Notes: generated by a model from the letters alone, not told the origin. A stretch of 64,000 nt of DNA from Thiospirillum jenense (GCF_014145225.1 NZ_JABVCQ010000002.1:97208-161207); one strand, 5' to 3'. Positions 18,001 through 26,539 are shown, numbered from the stretch's first letter. A program made the numbers and translations.

Positions 18001-20165
18001 CCGAATTGCCCGCGCCAGCCGCGTTAATTCACTGCCAGCGCGTGGAGATGCCGCGCATTCCCGATCCGTTTTGGTTCAATCACACCCCCGCCGAGGCGGA
18101 TGCGTGGCTGGAAAATAATCCGCAAATTCAACAGTTAAGAACGCTGGGCGCGTGGTCAAACATCAGTGACCGCCTTGCCCGTCATCGCCGCTATTTCCGT
18201 GCGATGGAACACTCGGCGCAAATCTCCGGTAGCAAATTGACGCAGCGCGAGCAGGCGTTCAAAGCCGGCCACATCAATTTGTTGAGTTGTTCAACGACGA
18301 TGGAGATGGGCGTGGACATTGGCGGGTTGACGGCGGTGGCGATGAACAACGTCCCGCCGCATCCGGCCAATTTTTTGCAACGCGCCGGGCGGGCAGGGCG
18401 ACGGGGTGAAACGGCGGCGTTGAGTTTTACCCTCTGCAAAGCGACGCCGCAGGGCGAGGCGGTGTTTCAAAATCCGCTCTGGCCATTCGAGACCAAATTG
18501 GGATTGCCGCGAGTTGCGCTGCACAGCGCCACGATTGTGCAGCGGCATTTGAACGCGCTGGCGCTGGCGCGGTTTTTAGCGCACCAATTGCACAACATCC
18601 CGCGTTTGCAAACTGGCGGGTTTTTTGAAACGGGTGGCAGTCACAGCACCGCGCCCGCTGACCAATTCGTCACCTGGTGCGTGACCAATGCGCAAAACGA
18701 CGCGAATTTAACCAGCGGTTTTGCGGCACTCGCGCACCGCACCTGCTTGGCCGGGCGAGTGACAACCGATCATTTGGCACAGATCGCCGCCGCAATGCAG
18801 CAGATCAGCGACCGCTGGCGGCGTGAATTGGACGCTCTGCTCGATCAACGGCGTCAATTGCAAACCAGCGCCGGTGACAGCAAACCTGAACAAGCCGTTG
18901 ATTTACAATTGAAACGTCTGCGCGGCGAGTACCTGCTGGGTGAATTGGCGAATCTTGGCTTTTTACCCGGCTACGGCTTTCCCACCGACGTCGTCGCGCT
19001 GGTCACGACCACGCAGGACGATTTGAACAAACGCCACTCGGCTGGCGCCACTCACCGCGAGGATCACCGCACCCGCCGCGCCGGTTATCCGAGCCGCAAC
19101 CTCGCGCTCGCCATCCGTGACTACGCCCCCGGCAGCGACACCGTCCTCGACGGGCGGGTGTATCGCAGCGATGGCGTCACGCTCAACTGGCACTTGCCGA
19201 GCGAACTGGACAGCGCGCCAGAAATTCAGGATTTACAGTGGCTGTGGCACTGCCGCGCTTGCGGTGGCAACGGTACCAGTCGCGTGTTACCTGACACCTG
19301 CCCGCACTGCCCCGCCACAGCACTCGCCCTCACCTGCCAGCGGCTGCTGCAACCGGCCGGATTTGCCGTTGACCTGCGCCATCAGCCAAATAACGACATC
19401 ACCACCCCGCAATACATTCCGGTACGCGATCCGCTGGTATCGCTGGCAAACGTGGACTGGACGCCGTTCACCCAACCGCTACCGGGGCGGTATCGCACCA
19501 CGCCGACTGGTCAACTCGTGCATTACAGCGGCGGGTTGCACGGCAAAGGCTACGCGCTGTGTCTGCGCTGCGGGCGGGCGGAAGCCATGCCGACAGACGC
19601 GCAACCCGTTGATAAACAACCACTTGCGCTGCACAAACGGCTGCGCGGCGGGCGCTTAAATGACAGTGAAAAGTATTGCCCCGGTAATGACGCCGATTGG
19701 GCGATATTGCGCAATGTGTATTTAGGCATCACCACGCAAACCGAATTGTTTGAATTGCAATTGAATGATGCTGGCGCGGATCAAAGGATTGATAAAACCA
19801 TTGCTTATACATTAGCAGTGGCATTGCGACGGGCGTTATGTCAACATTTAGGCATTGCCGAGGAAGAAATCGGCGTATTAACTGCACCGAGTCGCGGCGT
19901 GAATAATGAACAAACCTATTCACTCTATTTATATGATGTGGCAACCGGCGGCGCAGGTTATGTCAGTCAAACCGCAACGCATTTGCCTGAGTTATTAAAC
20001 ACCGCCCGCGCTCTACTCGCCAATTGCCCAAATAACTGCGACGCCGCGTGTCAAGGATGTTTATTAACGTATGATACCCAGCATCATTTAGACCAATTAA
20101 ATCGGCAATTGACACTAGATTGGATCTGCAGCAAACTAACCAATCATTCACCCAAGACAAATTAA
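15087..20165 (+). CDS. druE: DruE-like DEAD/DEAH helicase with DUF1998 domain
   Basis: A 1692-residue superfamily 2 helicase. The N-terminal RecA lobe has Walker A SGTGSGKT (129-136), DEAH (260-263) and motif III ATSATLG. Then come zinc-finger-like cysteines (CANAAC, CPHCEMPVFELVQCRECG, residues ~450-510) and an acidic linker. A second RecA lobe ends in INLLSCSTTMEMGVDIGG and LQRAGRAGRRGE. The C-terminus has further CxxC pairs and a DUF1998 region closing with NCPNNCDAACQGCLLTYD. DruE is the helicase common to all Druantia types; the two-gene arrangement with a large unknown upstream protein fits type III. Start ATG at 15087 is preferred over TTG at 15063. It is 36 bases behind druH. Confidence 0.75.
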   Translation: MNRTLFYSRLIEQLGRRATRAMLGLSGFRHDALRTHLHSVFDQAAGLPGAFIADPVFEASFGWQPAAQTMRELQTSGLLHPQLMKALRQPCKRGLNDDYSFPLDRQPYRHQLEAWQALLKDHRSVLVTSGTGSGKTECFLIPILSDLASELTQRQSAPLTGVRALFLYPLNALIKSQRDRLIAWSEPFNGGIRFCLYNGDTPDQGKSDWQCEVPDRRTLRSNPPPLLVTNATMLEYLLVRTEDRPLIEQSRGQLRWIVIDEAHTYLGSQAAELTLLLRRVRHTFGCDAEQVRVVATSATLGDDSAASKRQLAEFLADIAGVTMDRVTVITGARAVPPLPSELVAQNHACPPLETVWQQSPAERFTALASDPRLRSLRATLTERPRRLTDLVPQLTDFQRDISAARQTTLHWLDLCTQATSASGEPFLPLRAHLFQRTVSGLWACANAACAGRANTALDQPTWPFGAVFLERRTHCPHCEMPVFELVQCRECGAEYLIANESECDGQSQLLAKQHDQDEDEFQQELEPLPTDDENDPDVIIFNDVVANEPRLLTSAEHANLHNWGLNPTNVLDPSGQDGVPIQLRLPNSDGLQCAVCREYERFDRKDQLFRPVRIGAPFLLSTAIPTLLESLPPLFNKNDQGPLDGRRLMSFTDSRQGTARFAAKLQQESERDYVRSLLYHQLAASVPTAANSAHLAELEQTIQALEIAARVNPVLNTVLEQKRRELIQLQTPAVGCLNWQAAEDAVFSANDFKHWLLPSLTELTFGKLTDRQLVKLCLLREFYLRPRRQFSLEGLGLVRLHYPKLDQASLPAVMKQRHVKLDEWRALLQITIDNVLRGSNSPVAVAPDVLRWFGYASRPSFLLPPEQPVKNRHTERAWFSAYSLFAKRSRLIRYLSQVFQLSLDDAQHRAFIEEILRAIWDGLRPLLTQTESGFRLELEQQAELTEVREAWFCPVTRRLLPLVVRNVTPYLPELPAPAALIHCQRVEMPRIPDPFWFNHTPAEADAWLENNPQIQQLRTLGAWSNISDRLARHRRYFRAMEHSAQISGSKLTQREQAFKAGHINLLSCSTTMEMGVDIGGLTAVAMNNVPPHPANFLQRAGRAGRRGETAALSFTLCKATPQGEAVFQNPLWPFETKLGLPRVALHSATIVQRHLNALALARFLAHQLHNIPRLQTGGFFETGGSHSTAPADQFVTWCVTNAQNDANLTSGFAALAHRTCLAGRVTTDHLAQIAAAMQQISDRWRRELDALLDQRRQLQTSAGDSKPEQAVDLQLKRLRGEYLLGELANLGFLPGYGFPTDVVALVTTTQDDLNKRHSAGATHREDHRTRRAGYPSRNLALAIRDYAPGSDTVLDGRVYRSDGVTLNWHLPSELDSAPEIQDLQWLWHCRACGGNGTSRVLPDTCPHCPATALALTCQRLLQPAGFAVDLRHQPNNDITTPQYIPVRDPLVSLANVDWTPFTQPLPGRYRTTPTGQLVHYSGGLHGKGYALCLRCGRAEAMPTDAQPVDKQPLALHKRLRGGRLNDSEKYCPGNDADWAILRNVYLGITTQTELFELQLNDAGADQRIDKTIAYTLAVALRRALCQHLGIAEEEIGVLTAPSRGVNNEQTYSLYLYDVATGGAGYVSQTATHLPELLNTARALLANCPNNCDAACQGCLLTYDTQHHLDQLNRQLTLDWICSKLTNHSPKTN

Positions 20166-20235
20166 CCGGCGGCGTTCCCCCGCCACCAATGGGAACAATC
20201 CCCCCCACCATTGACACGACAATAGGAGATCACGC

Positions 20236-21075
20236 ATGTTATTCAAATCCAAGTTATTATCCAGCGCAATGATCTTATCCAGTGCAACCCTAATGATCAC
20301 CGCAAATAACACGCTGGCTGGTGAGCATTCCGCACCATCCGATCATGCCAATAATGAACACGCGCAATCAGCCGCGGCGCCGAATAAACATGGTGACAGC
20401 CATCACGCGCATTGGGGCTATGTTGGCGCTGAAAGCCCAGAGCATTGGGGCGAATTAAGTGCCGATTATCACACTTGTTTAGATGGTAAAAATCAAACGC
20501 CAATTGATATTCAAGCCGCTGAAGATGTCGCGTTGCCACCATTAGAGTTTCATTACGCGGCGAGTGGTTATGACGAATTAAACAACGGTCACACCATTCA
20601 AGTAAATTATCAAGGCGGCAGTTGGTTGACCGTGGACGGCCGCAATTATGAACTCAAGCAGTTTCATTTCCACACCCCGAGTGAAAATCATATTCAAGGG
20701 CATGAATTTCCAATGGAAGCGCATTTAGTTCATGCGGATGCCGAAGGGCGTTTAGCGGTAGTGGCGGTGATGTTTGAAGAAGGCGCGGAGAATACCGAAT
20801 TAAAAACTGCGTGGCAGGCGATGCCCACACATCCTGATGAACATCATGCTTTAACGCCGAAAATCTCCGCCGCCGCGTTATTACCCGCTTCGCATGATTA
20901 TTATCATTTTACCGGTTCATTAACCACGCCGCCCTGTACCGAAGGTGTCAATTGGATTGTATTAAAACAACCAATGACCGCCTCGGCGGCGCAAATTGCA
21001 CAGTTTAGTCAAGTCATGGGACACCCGAATAATCGTCCGCTGCAATCATTAAATGCGCGCACCGTGCAACAATAA
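20236..21075 (+). CDS. cah: Alpha-type carbonic anhydrase, periplasmic
   Basis: Interconverts CO2 and bicarbonate, here outside the cytoplasm. The 279 residues begin with a signal peptide (residues ~1-28), then a His-rich linker (~31-60), then the alpha-carbonic anhydrase fold with HWGY...SPEHW, NQTPIDI, zinc ligands His144 and His146 in FHFHTPSE and His163 in EAHLVH, and TGSLTTPPCTEGVNWIVL. Cys81 and the Cys of TPPCTEG are the usual disulfide pair. AGGAGAT stands before the ATG. It is placed between the druE-like gene and inverted glmM and has its own terminator. It may help supply inorganic carbon to an autotroph. Confidence 0.95.
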   Translation: MLFKSKLLSSAMILSSATLMITANNTLAGEHSAPSDHANNEHAQSAAAPNKHGDSHHAHWGYVGAESPEHWGELSADYHTCLDGKNQTPIDIQAAEDVALPPLEFHYAASGYDELNNGHTIQVNYQGGSWLTVDGRNYELKQFHFHTPSENHIQGHEFPMEAHLVHADAEGRLAVVAVMFEEGAENTELKTAWQAMPTHPDEHHALTPKISAAALLPASHDYYHFTGSLTTPPCTEGVNWIVLKQPMTASAAQIAQFSQVMGHPNNRPLQSLNARTVQQ

Positions 21076-21081
21076 TTAAAA

Positions 21082-21107
21082 AACCGATCAACTTGATCGG
21101 TTCTATT
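21082..21107 (+). terminator. Probable terminator of the carbonic anhydrase gene
   Basis: AACCGATCA (82-90) pairs with TGATCGGTT (94-102) around a tiny loop, followed by CTATT. The stem is perfect but the T-run is interrupted, so efficiency is uncertain. Confidence 0.6.
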
Positions 21108-21112
21108 TGCCT

Positions 21113-21146
21113 TGATCGTTCCCATTTTATCGCGTGGGAACGATCA
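21113..21146. repeat. Dispersed palindromic repeat, best copy
   Basis: TGATCGTTCCCA (21113-21124) and TGGGAACGATCA (21135-21146) form a perfect 12-base inverted repeat with a 10-base spacer. Related elements occur at 35199-35227 and, more degraded, at 5476-5503 and 22663-22680. It sits between convergent genes (carbonic anhydrase and glmM), where such elements often act as bidirectional terminators. Confidence 0.75.
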
Positions 21147-21159
21147 CGCTGAATACGGT

Positions 21160-22515
21160 TTATTCAATTGACACGGCATTCACCGCCGCCCGCACCACAT
21201 CAGCTAATTCATTCGCTAATTGATTGACCTGCGCCGCCTCGCGCCCCTCCACCATTATCCGCACCACCGGTTCAGTGCCGGACGCCCGCAATGAAATTCG
21301 CCCGCTCGCCCCAAGTTGCGCTTCCGCGTCATGTAGTGCTGACACAACAGTTGGCAACGTCAGCACGTCACACCGCAGCGGCAAACGCACGTTTAACAAC
21401 ACTTGCGGGTAGTGTTCCATCGCCGCCACAGCGTCGCGTAACGGCAACTGCCACTGCGCCAGCGCGGTCAACACCTGCAACGCCGCGATGATGCCGTCGC
21501 CCGTTGTGGTGCGATCACGACAAATCAGATGCCCCGACGGCTCGCCGCCAAGCAGCCCGTCGTCGCGTTTTAGCCGCTCCATGATGTAGCGATCACCGAC
21601 CTTGACGCGCTCAAATTTGATGCTAAGTCGTTGTAATGCCTGTTCTAATCCCAAATTGCTCATCACCGTTCCGACCACCGCCCCGCGCATTTGCCCGATG
21701 TCTTGGCGTGATTTAGCGATCACATATAACAATGCGTCGCCGTCCACCACCGCGCCCGCGCCGTCCACCATTAACACGCGGTCGCCATCGCCATCAAATG
21801 CAATACCAATGTCGGCGTTTTGATTGCGCACGGCAGTAATAAGCGTATTGATATGCGTTGAACCGACCTGTGCATTGATATTAAAACCATTCGGATCAAC
21901 ACCAATTGCGCTGACGGTCGCACCCAATTCATCGAATACATAGGGCGCGACATTGTAGGTGGCGCCATGCGCACAATCTAATACAATTTTCATTCCCTTA
22001 AATGATAAGGCGCTGGGAATAGTGCTTTTACAAAACTCAATATAACGCCCGCTGGCATCTTCAATCCGCCGCGCTTTACCGAGTGCATTGGCGGGAACAG
22101 TAACCAGCGGCTGTTCTATTTCGTTTTCAATCGCCAATTCTAATTCATCCGGCAACTTGTCGCCGGCGTGGGAAAAGAACTTAATGCCGTTATCATCATA
22201 CGGATTGTGCGATGCGGTAATGACAATGCCGGCTTGAGCGCGAAAAGTGCGGGTTAAATACGCCACCGCAGGCGTTGGCATTGGCCCTAATAACCGAATA
22301 TCACAACCGGCCGCGACTAATCCCGCTTCTAATGCTGATTCAAATAGATAGCCGGAAATGCGCGTGTCTTTACCAATTAACACGGTGCGATTATCACCAC
22401 CGCTGCGCGCTAATACCCGCCCCGCCGCCCAGCCAAGTTTGAGAATGAAATCCGGGCTAATGGTGGGGTCGCCAAGATGTCCGCGAATGCCGTCGGTGCC
22501 AAAGTATTTACGCAT
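21160..22515 (-). CDS. glmM: Phosphoglucosamine mutase
   Basis: Converts glucosamine-6-phosphate to glucosamine-1-phosphate for UDP-GlcNAc, peptidoglycan and lipopolysaccharide synthesis. 451 residues from the ATG ending at 22515 ([12 protein letters not shown], matching the family start); an upstream extension of 21 residues is rejected. The phosphoserine loop is in [17 protein letters not shown], the metal site in [13 protein letters not shown], and the sugar/phosphate motifs are GGEPSGHLI and [15 protein letters not shown]. It is normally downstream of folP in the same direction; here it is inverted and about 12 kb away, flanked on both sides by defence genes. Confidence 0.97.
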   Translation of the reverse strand: MRKYFGTDGIRGHLGDPTISPDFILKLGWAAGRVLARSGGDNRTVLIGKDTRISGYLFESALEAGLVAAGCDIRLLGPMPTPAVAYLTRTFRAQAGIVITASHNPYDDNGIKFFSHAGDKLPDELELAIENEIEQPLVTVPANALGKARRIEDASGRYIEFCKSTIPSALSFKGMKIVLDCAHGATYNVAPYVFDELGATVSAIGVDPNGFNINAQVGSTHINTLITAVRNQNADIGIAFDGDGDRVLMVDGAGAVVDGDALLYVIAKSRQDIGQMRGAVVGTVMSNLGLEQALQRLSIKFERVKVGDRYIMERLKRDDGLLGGEPSGHLICRDRTTTGDGIIAALQVLTALAQWQLPLRDAVAAMEHYPQVLLNVRLPLRCDVLTLPTVVSALHDAEAQLGASGRISLRASGTEPVVRIMVEGREAAQVNQLANELADVVRAAVNAVSIE

Positions 22516-22662
22516 GAGTGGTGTAGTATTTAATTCAGGTAAGGTGATTAATGTTGATGTGATGACTAATGATAGCACAGCTTCATCGTTATTGATAATC
22601 AGACAATTTTAAGAATTATGCAGTTCAAATGTTAAATGATTGATTGGTTAACTGTTATCTAT

Positions 22663-22680
22663 GTGCCTGCGTGGGAAAAC
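22663..22680. repeat. Half copy of the dispersed palindromic repeat
   Basis: GTGCCTGCGTGGGAAAAC keeps only one arm (CGTGGGAA) of the element seen at 21113-21146. It lies between glmM and the methyltransferase array and may be a remnant at a recombination border. Confidence 0.35.
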
Positions 22681-22695
22681 ATTTAGATTGATGAC

Positions 22696-24183
22696 TTATT
22701 CTAAACGATCTTGTAACAAATCACTTTGTTGACTGGTATTCACCGGCGCCGCGCTGTTTAATACGTCAAGATTGAGTGGTAAATCACTCCGCCGCCCCGC
22801 TTCAATCATGTCCTGCACCGTGACTAATTGAATACACGGATACGCCCGATTTAATAACTGATGATGATAAATACCCGCCGCCATTGCCTCCTCACGCATT
22901 GGTTTAGTCGGTTCTTCTAATGTAATGAAAATCGCCATGACCGCCTGCTCTCGCGCCATATCACCGCGCAATTTGGCAATATCACCGCGCTGTACGTTGC
23001 CGGACTTCACTTGAATAATGACTTTATCGGTTGTCTTTTGCCCAGTGACAATGTAAGCAATGCCATCAATGCCTTTATCTTCACCCTTTTTATCATTAAT
23101 CACAGCGCGGTTTTTGGTATAGGTTAATACCGCCCATTTTTCAAATTCTTTACGCAAGCGATCATCTTGTTTATTCGCCAAAGCCCGCGCAGAATTCATG
23201 TCACGCGGAATGCCATTTAATACAATGCTATTCGTGATTTCAATGCCAAATTGTTTTTCAAATCGCTCTAAAATGAGTGCAATACTTTGATAAGTAATGT
23301 CAATGCCAATCCATTGCCGATTCAAGCGTTGGGCAACGGCAATAGTGGTGCCGCACCCGCAATACGCATCTAATATTAAATCGCCTTCATTACTGCTGGC
23401 TTGAATAATGCGTTCTAATAACGCCTCGGGTTTTTGCGTGGGATAACCCAGATATTCCTGACCTCTTAGAAATGGAATTTGTATCCAATCTTCAGGAAAT
23501 TTTCCTTGTTCATTTAATTCACAGATTGCACTTTTCGGTTTACCACCACCGAGATTAGTCTTTTTATAACCAGCGCGTGCGTGACTGGTTTTTGCATACG
23601 GCAATCGAATCCTATCAACCTGAAATGTCCAGTGTTTGCCAACTGAATACCACAAAATAATATCGTGACAGCGGCTTAATTGTTTTTGACCTTTTGCAGC
23701 CATGCGTGAATAAATCCAAACCATTTCATTCAAAAAATCCCCGCCCCTCGGGCAAAACACGCTATCCAAAATCAATTTCAAATAATGACTACAGGTGGGA
23801 TCACAATGCAAATAAAAACTGCCGGTTGGTTTTAATACCCGCCAAATCTCATTGATTCGCTGCGTCATGCTAATCAAATACGCCAACAACCCACCCGCTC
23901 CTAATACGGCGCGTAATCCTTTTATCAATTCAATTGTCTGGGTGGTATAGTCATGTTGATTGGTTAAAATGTCAGAAAATCCACTCTCCGCCAATTGATT
24001 CCACGTCCAAGTATCAATAAACGCCTGCGCTTGCGCCGCGTTTTCTTGACCAATGTTGTTATAAATCTGGAAATAATTGCGTTTAGAATTGAACGGCGGA
24101 TCAATGTAGCATAAATCCACCGTTTCATCTTTAATCTTGTTGCGCAACACGTCTAAATTGTCACCGTAAAATAATTGGTTCAT
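22696..24183 (-). CDS. Beta-class DNA methyltransferase fused to Mrr-like nuclease, array copy 1
   Basis: 495 residues. Methyltransferase motif IV DPPF is at 28-31 and the SAM motif DAYCGCGTT at 272-280, so the order is IV, target-recognition domain, I (beta class, as in type III Mod proteins; probably N6-adenine). Residues ~156-246 are the recognition segment, unlike that of the other copies. The C-terminal part (~340-460) looks like an Mrr-type PD-(D/E)xK nuclease: Asp373 in GIDGIAY and QVK at 391-393. The fusion may be a self-contained restriction-modification enzyme. It has a unique C-terminal end (SDLLQDRLE). The start is preceded by a 30-base relic of another copy's 3' end. Confidence 0.88.
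   Translation of the reverse strand: MNQLFYGDNLDVLRNKIKDETVDLCYIDPPFNSKRNYFQIYNNIGQENAAQAQAFIDTWTWNQLAESGFSDILTNQHDYTTQTIELIKGLRAVLGAGGLLAYLISMTQRINEIWRVLKPTGSFYLHCDPTCSHYLKLILDSVFCPRGGDFLNEMVWIYSRMAAKGQKQLSRCHDIILWYSVGKHWTFQVDRIRLPYAKTSHARAGYKKTNLGGGKPKSAICELNEQGKFPEDWIQIPFLRGQEYLGYPTQKPEALLERIIQASSNEGDLILDAYCGCGTTIAVAQRLNRQWIGIDITYQSIALILERFEKQFGIEITNSIVLNGIPRDMNSARALANKQDDRLRKEFEKWAVLTYTKNRAVINDKKGEDKGIDGIAYIVTGQKTTDKVIIQVKSGNVQRGDIAKLRGDMAREQAVMAIFITLEEPTKPMREEAMAAGIYHHQLLNRAYPCIQLVTVQDMIEAGRRSDLPLNLDVLNSAAPVNTSQQSDLLQDRLE
23446..23718 (-). other. Variable target-recognition segment, array copy 1
   Basis: Codes for residues ~156-246 (begins after FLNEMVW; ends before YPTQKPE). It includes CHDIILWYSVGKHWTF and is not alignable with the corresponding DNA of the other copies beyond a short HDIIxxY core, whereas the flanks are nearly identical. 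Confidence 0.8.
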
Positions 24184-24213
24184 TATTCACTCTAATTCTT
24201 TTGTAATAAATCA
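24184..24213 (-). pseudogene. 3' end relic of a further methyltransferase copy
   Basis: The 30 bases upstream of copy 1 are identical to the junction upstream of copies such as 26540-26569. They contain the codons for the C-terminal SDLLQKN, the stop codon and the GAGTGAATA leader. No methyltransferase body precedes them: the HEPN gene does. Together with the 5' stub at 25000-25073 this marks the remains of a deleted copy. Confidence 0.8.
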
Positions 24214-24251
24214 ATTTGAAAAACATTTAGGAGACACAGTTGAGCGGTCAG

Positions 24252-24650
24252 TTATTGATTGATGCAATCTAGTATTTCCTGTTCTGCCCAAGATTTAAGC
24301 GTCGCAATCATTGCTGCCATGTCGGCTTGATTAACCGTACTGATGCGGCGGCTTTCATAACGAAATTGGACTGCAAAACAATTCAAAACACGCAGCGCAT
24401 TTTTATCAATCGGGACTTGAATACCGTGTGCAAAACTTAATCCGGCAAGTGCCGCAAGATCATGGGTGCGTCCAAAAACAATGCCATGAATGACCAATAC
24501 CGCTTTAATAAACTTTTCACAGGCTTGCTGGGCATGAAATCCAATAATTTCCAGCGGTGCTTTACCGGATTCGCATAGCAAATCGAACGCCAGTTCATCA
24601 CGTTCTCCGGCTTGTATCAGTGCCGCCGCTTGTGCGCTATGCGTGTTCAT
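24252..24650 (-). CDS. HEPN-domain protein of an MNT-HEPN pair
   Basis: 132 residues from the ATG ending at 24650, overlapping the end of the MNT gene by 14 bases; the longer frame up to 24716 is rejected. The typical HEPN segment GFHAQQACEKFIKAVLVIHG (38-57) is followed by RTHDLAAL (61-68) and FRYESRR. This is the PF05168-type HEPN; I see no clear RX4-6H ribonuclease motif, so nuclease activity is doubtful. MNT-HEPN pairs act as toxin-antitoxin or defence modules in which the nucleotidyltransferase modifies the HEPN partner. It lies between the stubs of a lost methyltransferase copy. Confidence 0.88.
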   Translation of the reverse strand: MNTHSAQAAALIQAGERDELAFDLLCESGKAPLEIIGFHAQQACEKFIKAVLVIHGIVFGRTHDLAALAGLSFAHGIQVPIDKNALRVLNCFAVQFRYESRRISTVNQADMAAMIATLKSWAEQEILDCINQ

Positions 24651-24957
24651 ATAATACCCGCCCTTCACGACTAGCCCAATACAACGGCGTCGTCCACCAA
24701 TCGCGTTTATATTCAAACTCCTGTGCCGTCAATAATAATAAATCAACACCAATACCGAGGTGATCGAGCGCGCTGTGCAATCTTAGATATTCTTGGGTGT
24801 AATCAGGGATTTCTTGTTCAATGACCAATAAATCGAGATCAGACTCTACCGTTGCATCACCGCGAGCATAGGAACCAAAGACAATTACTTTTAATGGTTG
24901 ATGGGCGGCAGCCGCAACCCGCAATGCCGCCTCGCGGAGGGTGGTTTCTGTTAGCAT
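24637..24957 (-). CDS. MNT-type minimal nucleotidyltransferase
   Basis: 106 residues with the nucleotidyltransferase signature GSYARGDATVESDLDLLV (28-45): the GSxARG loop and the two metal-binding Asp at 40 and 42. A third acidic residue near 77 (GIGVDLLLL) completes the MNT set. Proteins of this kind AMP-ylate a partner HEPN protein. Start is the ATG ending at 24957; the preceding CAGTGAATAAAAC resembles the leader of the methyltransferase copies. It is translationally coupled to the downstream HEPN gene by overlap. Confidence 0.9.
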   Translation of the reverse strand: MLTETTLREAALRVAAAAHQPLKVIVFGSYARGDATVESDLDLLVIEQEIPDYTQEYLRLHSALDHLGIGVDLLLLTAQEFEYKRDWWTTPLYWASREGRVLYEHA

Positions 24958-24999
24958 GTTTTATTCACTGAGCATCATACAATTGTGCGTGTCGTGACA

Positions 25000-25073
25000 C
25001 ATAAATCCACCGTGTCATCTTTAATCTGATTGCGCAACACGTTTAAATTGTCACCGTAAAATAGTTGGTTCAT
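25000..25073 (-). pseudogene. 5' stub of a fifth methyltransferase copy
   Basis: Reading on the minus strand from the ATG at 25073-25071, the first ~25 codons ([20 protein letters not shown] then TVDLC) are those of the methyltransferase array, closest to copy 2 (shared NLNVLRNQ). Homology stops abruptly at about 25000. The leader upstream (GAGTGAATA) is also intact. The MNT-HEPN genes follow directly, so they replaced the body of this copy. Confidence 0.88.
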
Positions 25074-25081
25074 TATTCACT

Positions 25082-26539
25082 CTAATTCTTTTGTAATAAA
25101 TCACTTTGCTGACTGGTATTCACCGGCGCCGCGCTGTTTAATACGTTAAGATTGAGTGGTAAATCACTCCGCCGCCCCGCTTCAATCATTTCCCGCCCTG
25201 TGACTAATTGAATACACGGATACGCCCGATTTAATAACTGATGATGATAAATACCCGCCGCCATTGCCTCCTCACGCATTGGTTTAGTCGGTTCTTCTAA
25301 TGTAATGAAAATCGCCATGACCGCCTGCTCTCGCGCCATATCACCGCGCAATTTGGCAATATCACCGCGCTGTACTTTGCCGGACTTCACTTGAATAATG
25401 ACTTTATCGGTTGTCTTTTGCCCAGTGACAATATAAGCAACGCCATCAACGCCCTTATCTGCGCCCTTTTTATCATTGATTGTGGCACGGTTTTTTGTAT
25501 AAGTTAATACCGCCCATTTTTCAAATTCTTTACGCAAGCGATCATCTTGTTTATTCGCCAACGCACGGGCGGACTCCATATCACGCGGAATACCATTTAA
25601 TACAATACTATTCGTAATTTCAACGCCAAATTGTTTTTCAAATCGCTCTAAAATGAGTGCAATACTTTGATAAGTAATGTCAATGCCAATCCATTGCCGA
25701 TTCAAGCGTTGGGCAACGGCAACGGTGGTGCCGCACCCGCAATACGCATCTAATATCAAATCACCTTCATTGCTGCTGGCTTGAATAATGCGTTCTAATA
25801 ATGCCTCGGGTTTTTGCGTGGGATAATTAAGGCGTTCATTAGACATTGCATTCAGTGCTTGAATCTCAAAAACATCATCTGGGAGTTTATCTAATGTGAC
25901 AGCTCGCGTCGCATTCAATACACCGCTTTTAATTCGCCGCCGCACTTCTTTTGTTCTCGGTACCGTGACACGCTCTGGATAAAACTGGTATTGTTTTGAT
26001 TTGACGTACCAAAAGATAATATCGTGTTTGCGCCCAAACCATCTTTTACTCACACCACCTGTTCGATAGCGCCAAACAATTTCATTCAGAAAATTTCCGC
26101 CCCTCGGGCAAAACACGCTATCTAAAATCAATTTCAAATAATGACTACAGGTGGGGTCACAATGCAAATAAAAACTGCCGGTTGGTTTTAATACCCGCCA
26201 AATCTCGTTGATCCGCTGCGTCATGCTAATCAGATACGCCAATAACCCGCCCGCACCTAATACGGCGCGCAATCCTTTTATCAATTCAATTGTTTGAGTT
26301 GTGTAGTCATGTTGATTGGTCAAAATGTCAGCAAATCCACTCTCCGCGAATTGATTCCACGTCCAGGTATCAATAAATGCCTGCGCTTGCGCCGCATCTT
26401 CTTTGCCAACATTATTATAAATCTGGAAATAATTGCGTTTAGAATTAAACGGCGGATCAATGTAGCATAAATCCACCGTGTCATCTTTAATCTGATTGCG
26501 CAACACGTTTAAATTGTCACTGTAAAATAGTTGGTTCAT
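25082..26539 (-). CDS. Beta-class DNA methyltransferase fused to Mrr-like nuclease, array copy 2
   Basis: 485 residues, same architecture as copy 1: DPPF at 28-31, variable segment ~156-238 (DNA 25826-26074), then YPTQKPE, SAM motif DAYCGCGTT and an Mrr-like nuclease with GVDGVAY and QVKSG. The N-terminus reads YSDNLNVLRNQ, where copies 1, 3 and 4 have [11 protein letters not shown]. Its recognition segment contains HDIIFWYVKSKQYQFYPERV and a basic RTKEVRRRIK stretch. Nine bases separate its start from the stop of copy 3, with leader GAGTGAATA. Confidence 0.88.
   Translation of the reverse strand: MNQLFYSDNLNVLRNQIKDDTVDLCYIDPPFNSKRNYFQIYNNVGKEDAAQAQAFIDTWTWNQFAESGFADILTNQHDYTTQTIELIKGLRAVLGAGGLLAYLISMTQRINEIWRVLKPTGSFYLHCDPTCSHYLKLILDSVFCPRGGNFLNEIVWRYRTGGVSKRWFGRKHDIIFWYVKSKQYQFYPERVTVPRTKEVRRRIKSGVLNATRAVTLDKLPDDVFEIQALNAMSNERLNYPTQKPEALLERIIQASSNEGDLILDAYCGCGTTVAVAQRLNRQWIGIDITYQSIALILERFEKQFGVEITNSIVLNGIPRDMESARALANKQDDRLRKEFEKWAVLTYTKNRATINDKKGADKGVDGVAYIVTGQKTTDKVIIQVKSGKVQRGDIAKLRGDMAREQAVMAIFITLEEPTKPMREEAMAAGIYHHQLLNRAYPCIQLVTGREMIEAGRRSDLPLNLNVLNSAAPVNTSQQSDLLQKN

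Noticed and set aside
24252..24650. Active HEPN ribonuclease
   Set aside because: No RX4-6H motif could be identified; only the HEPN fold is claimed.
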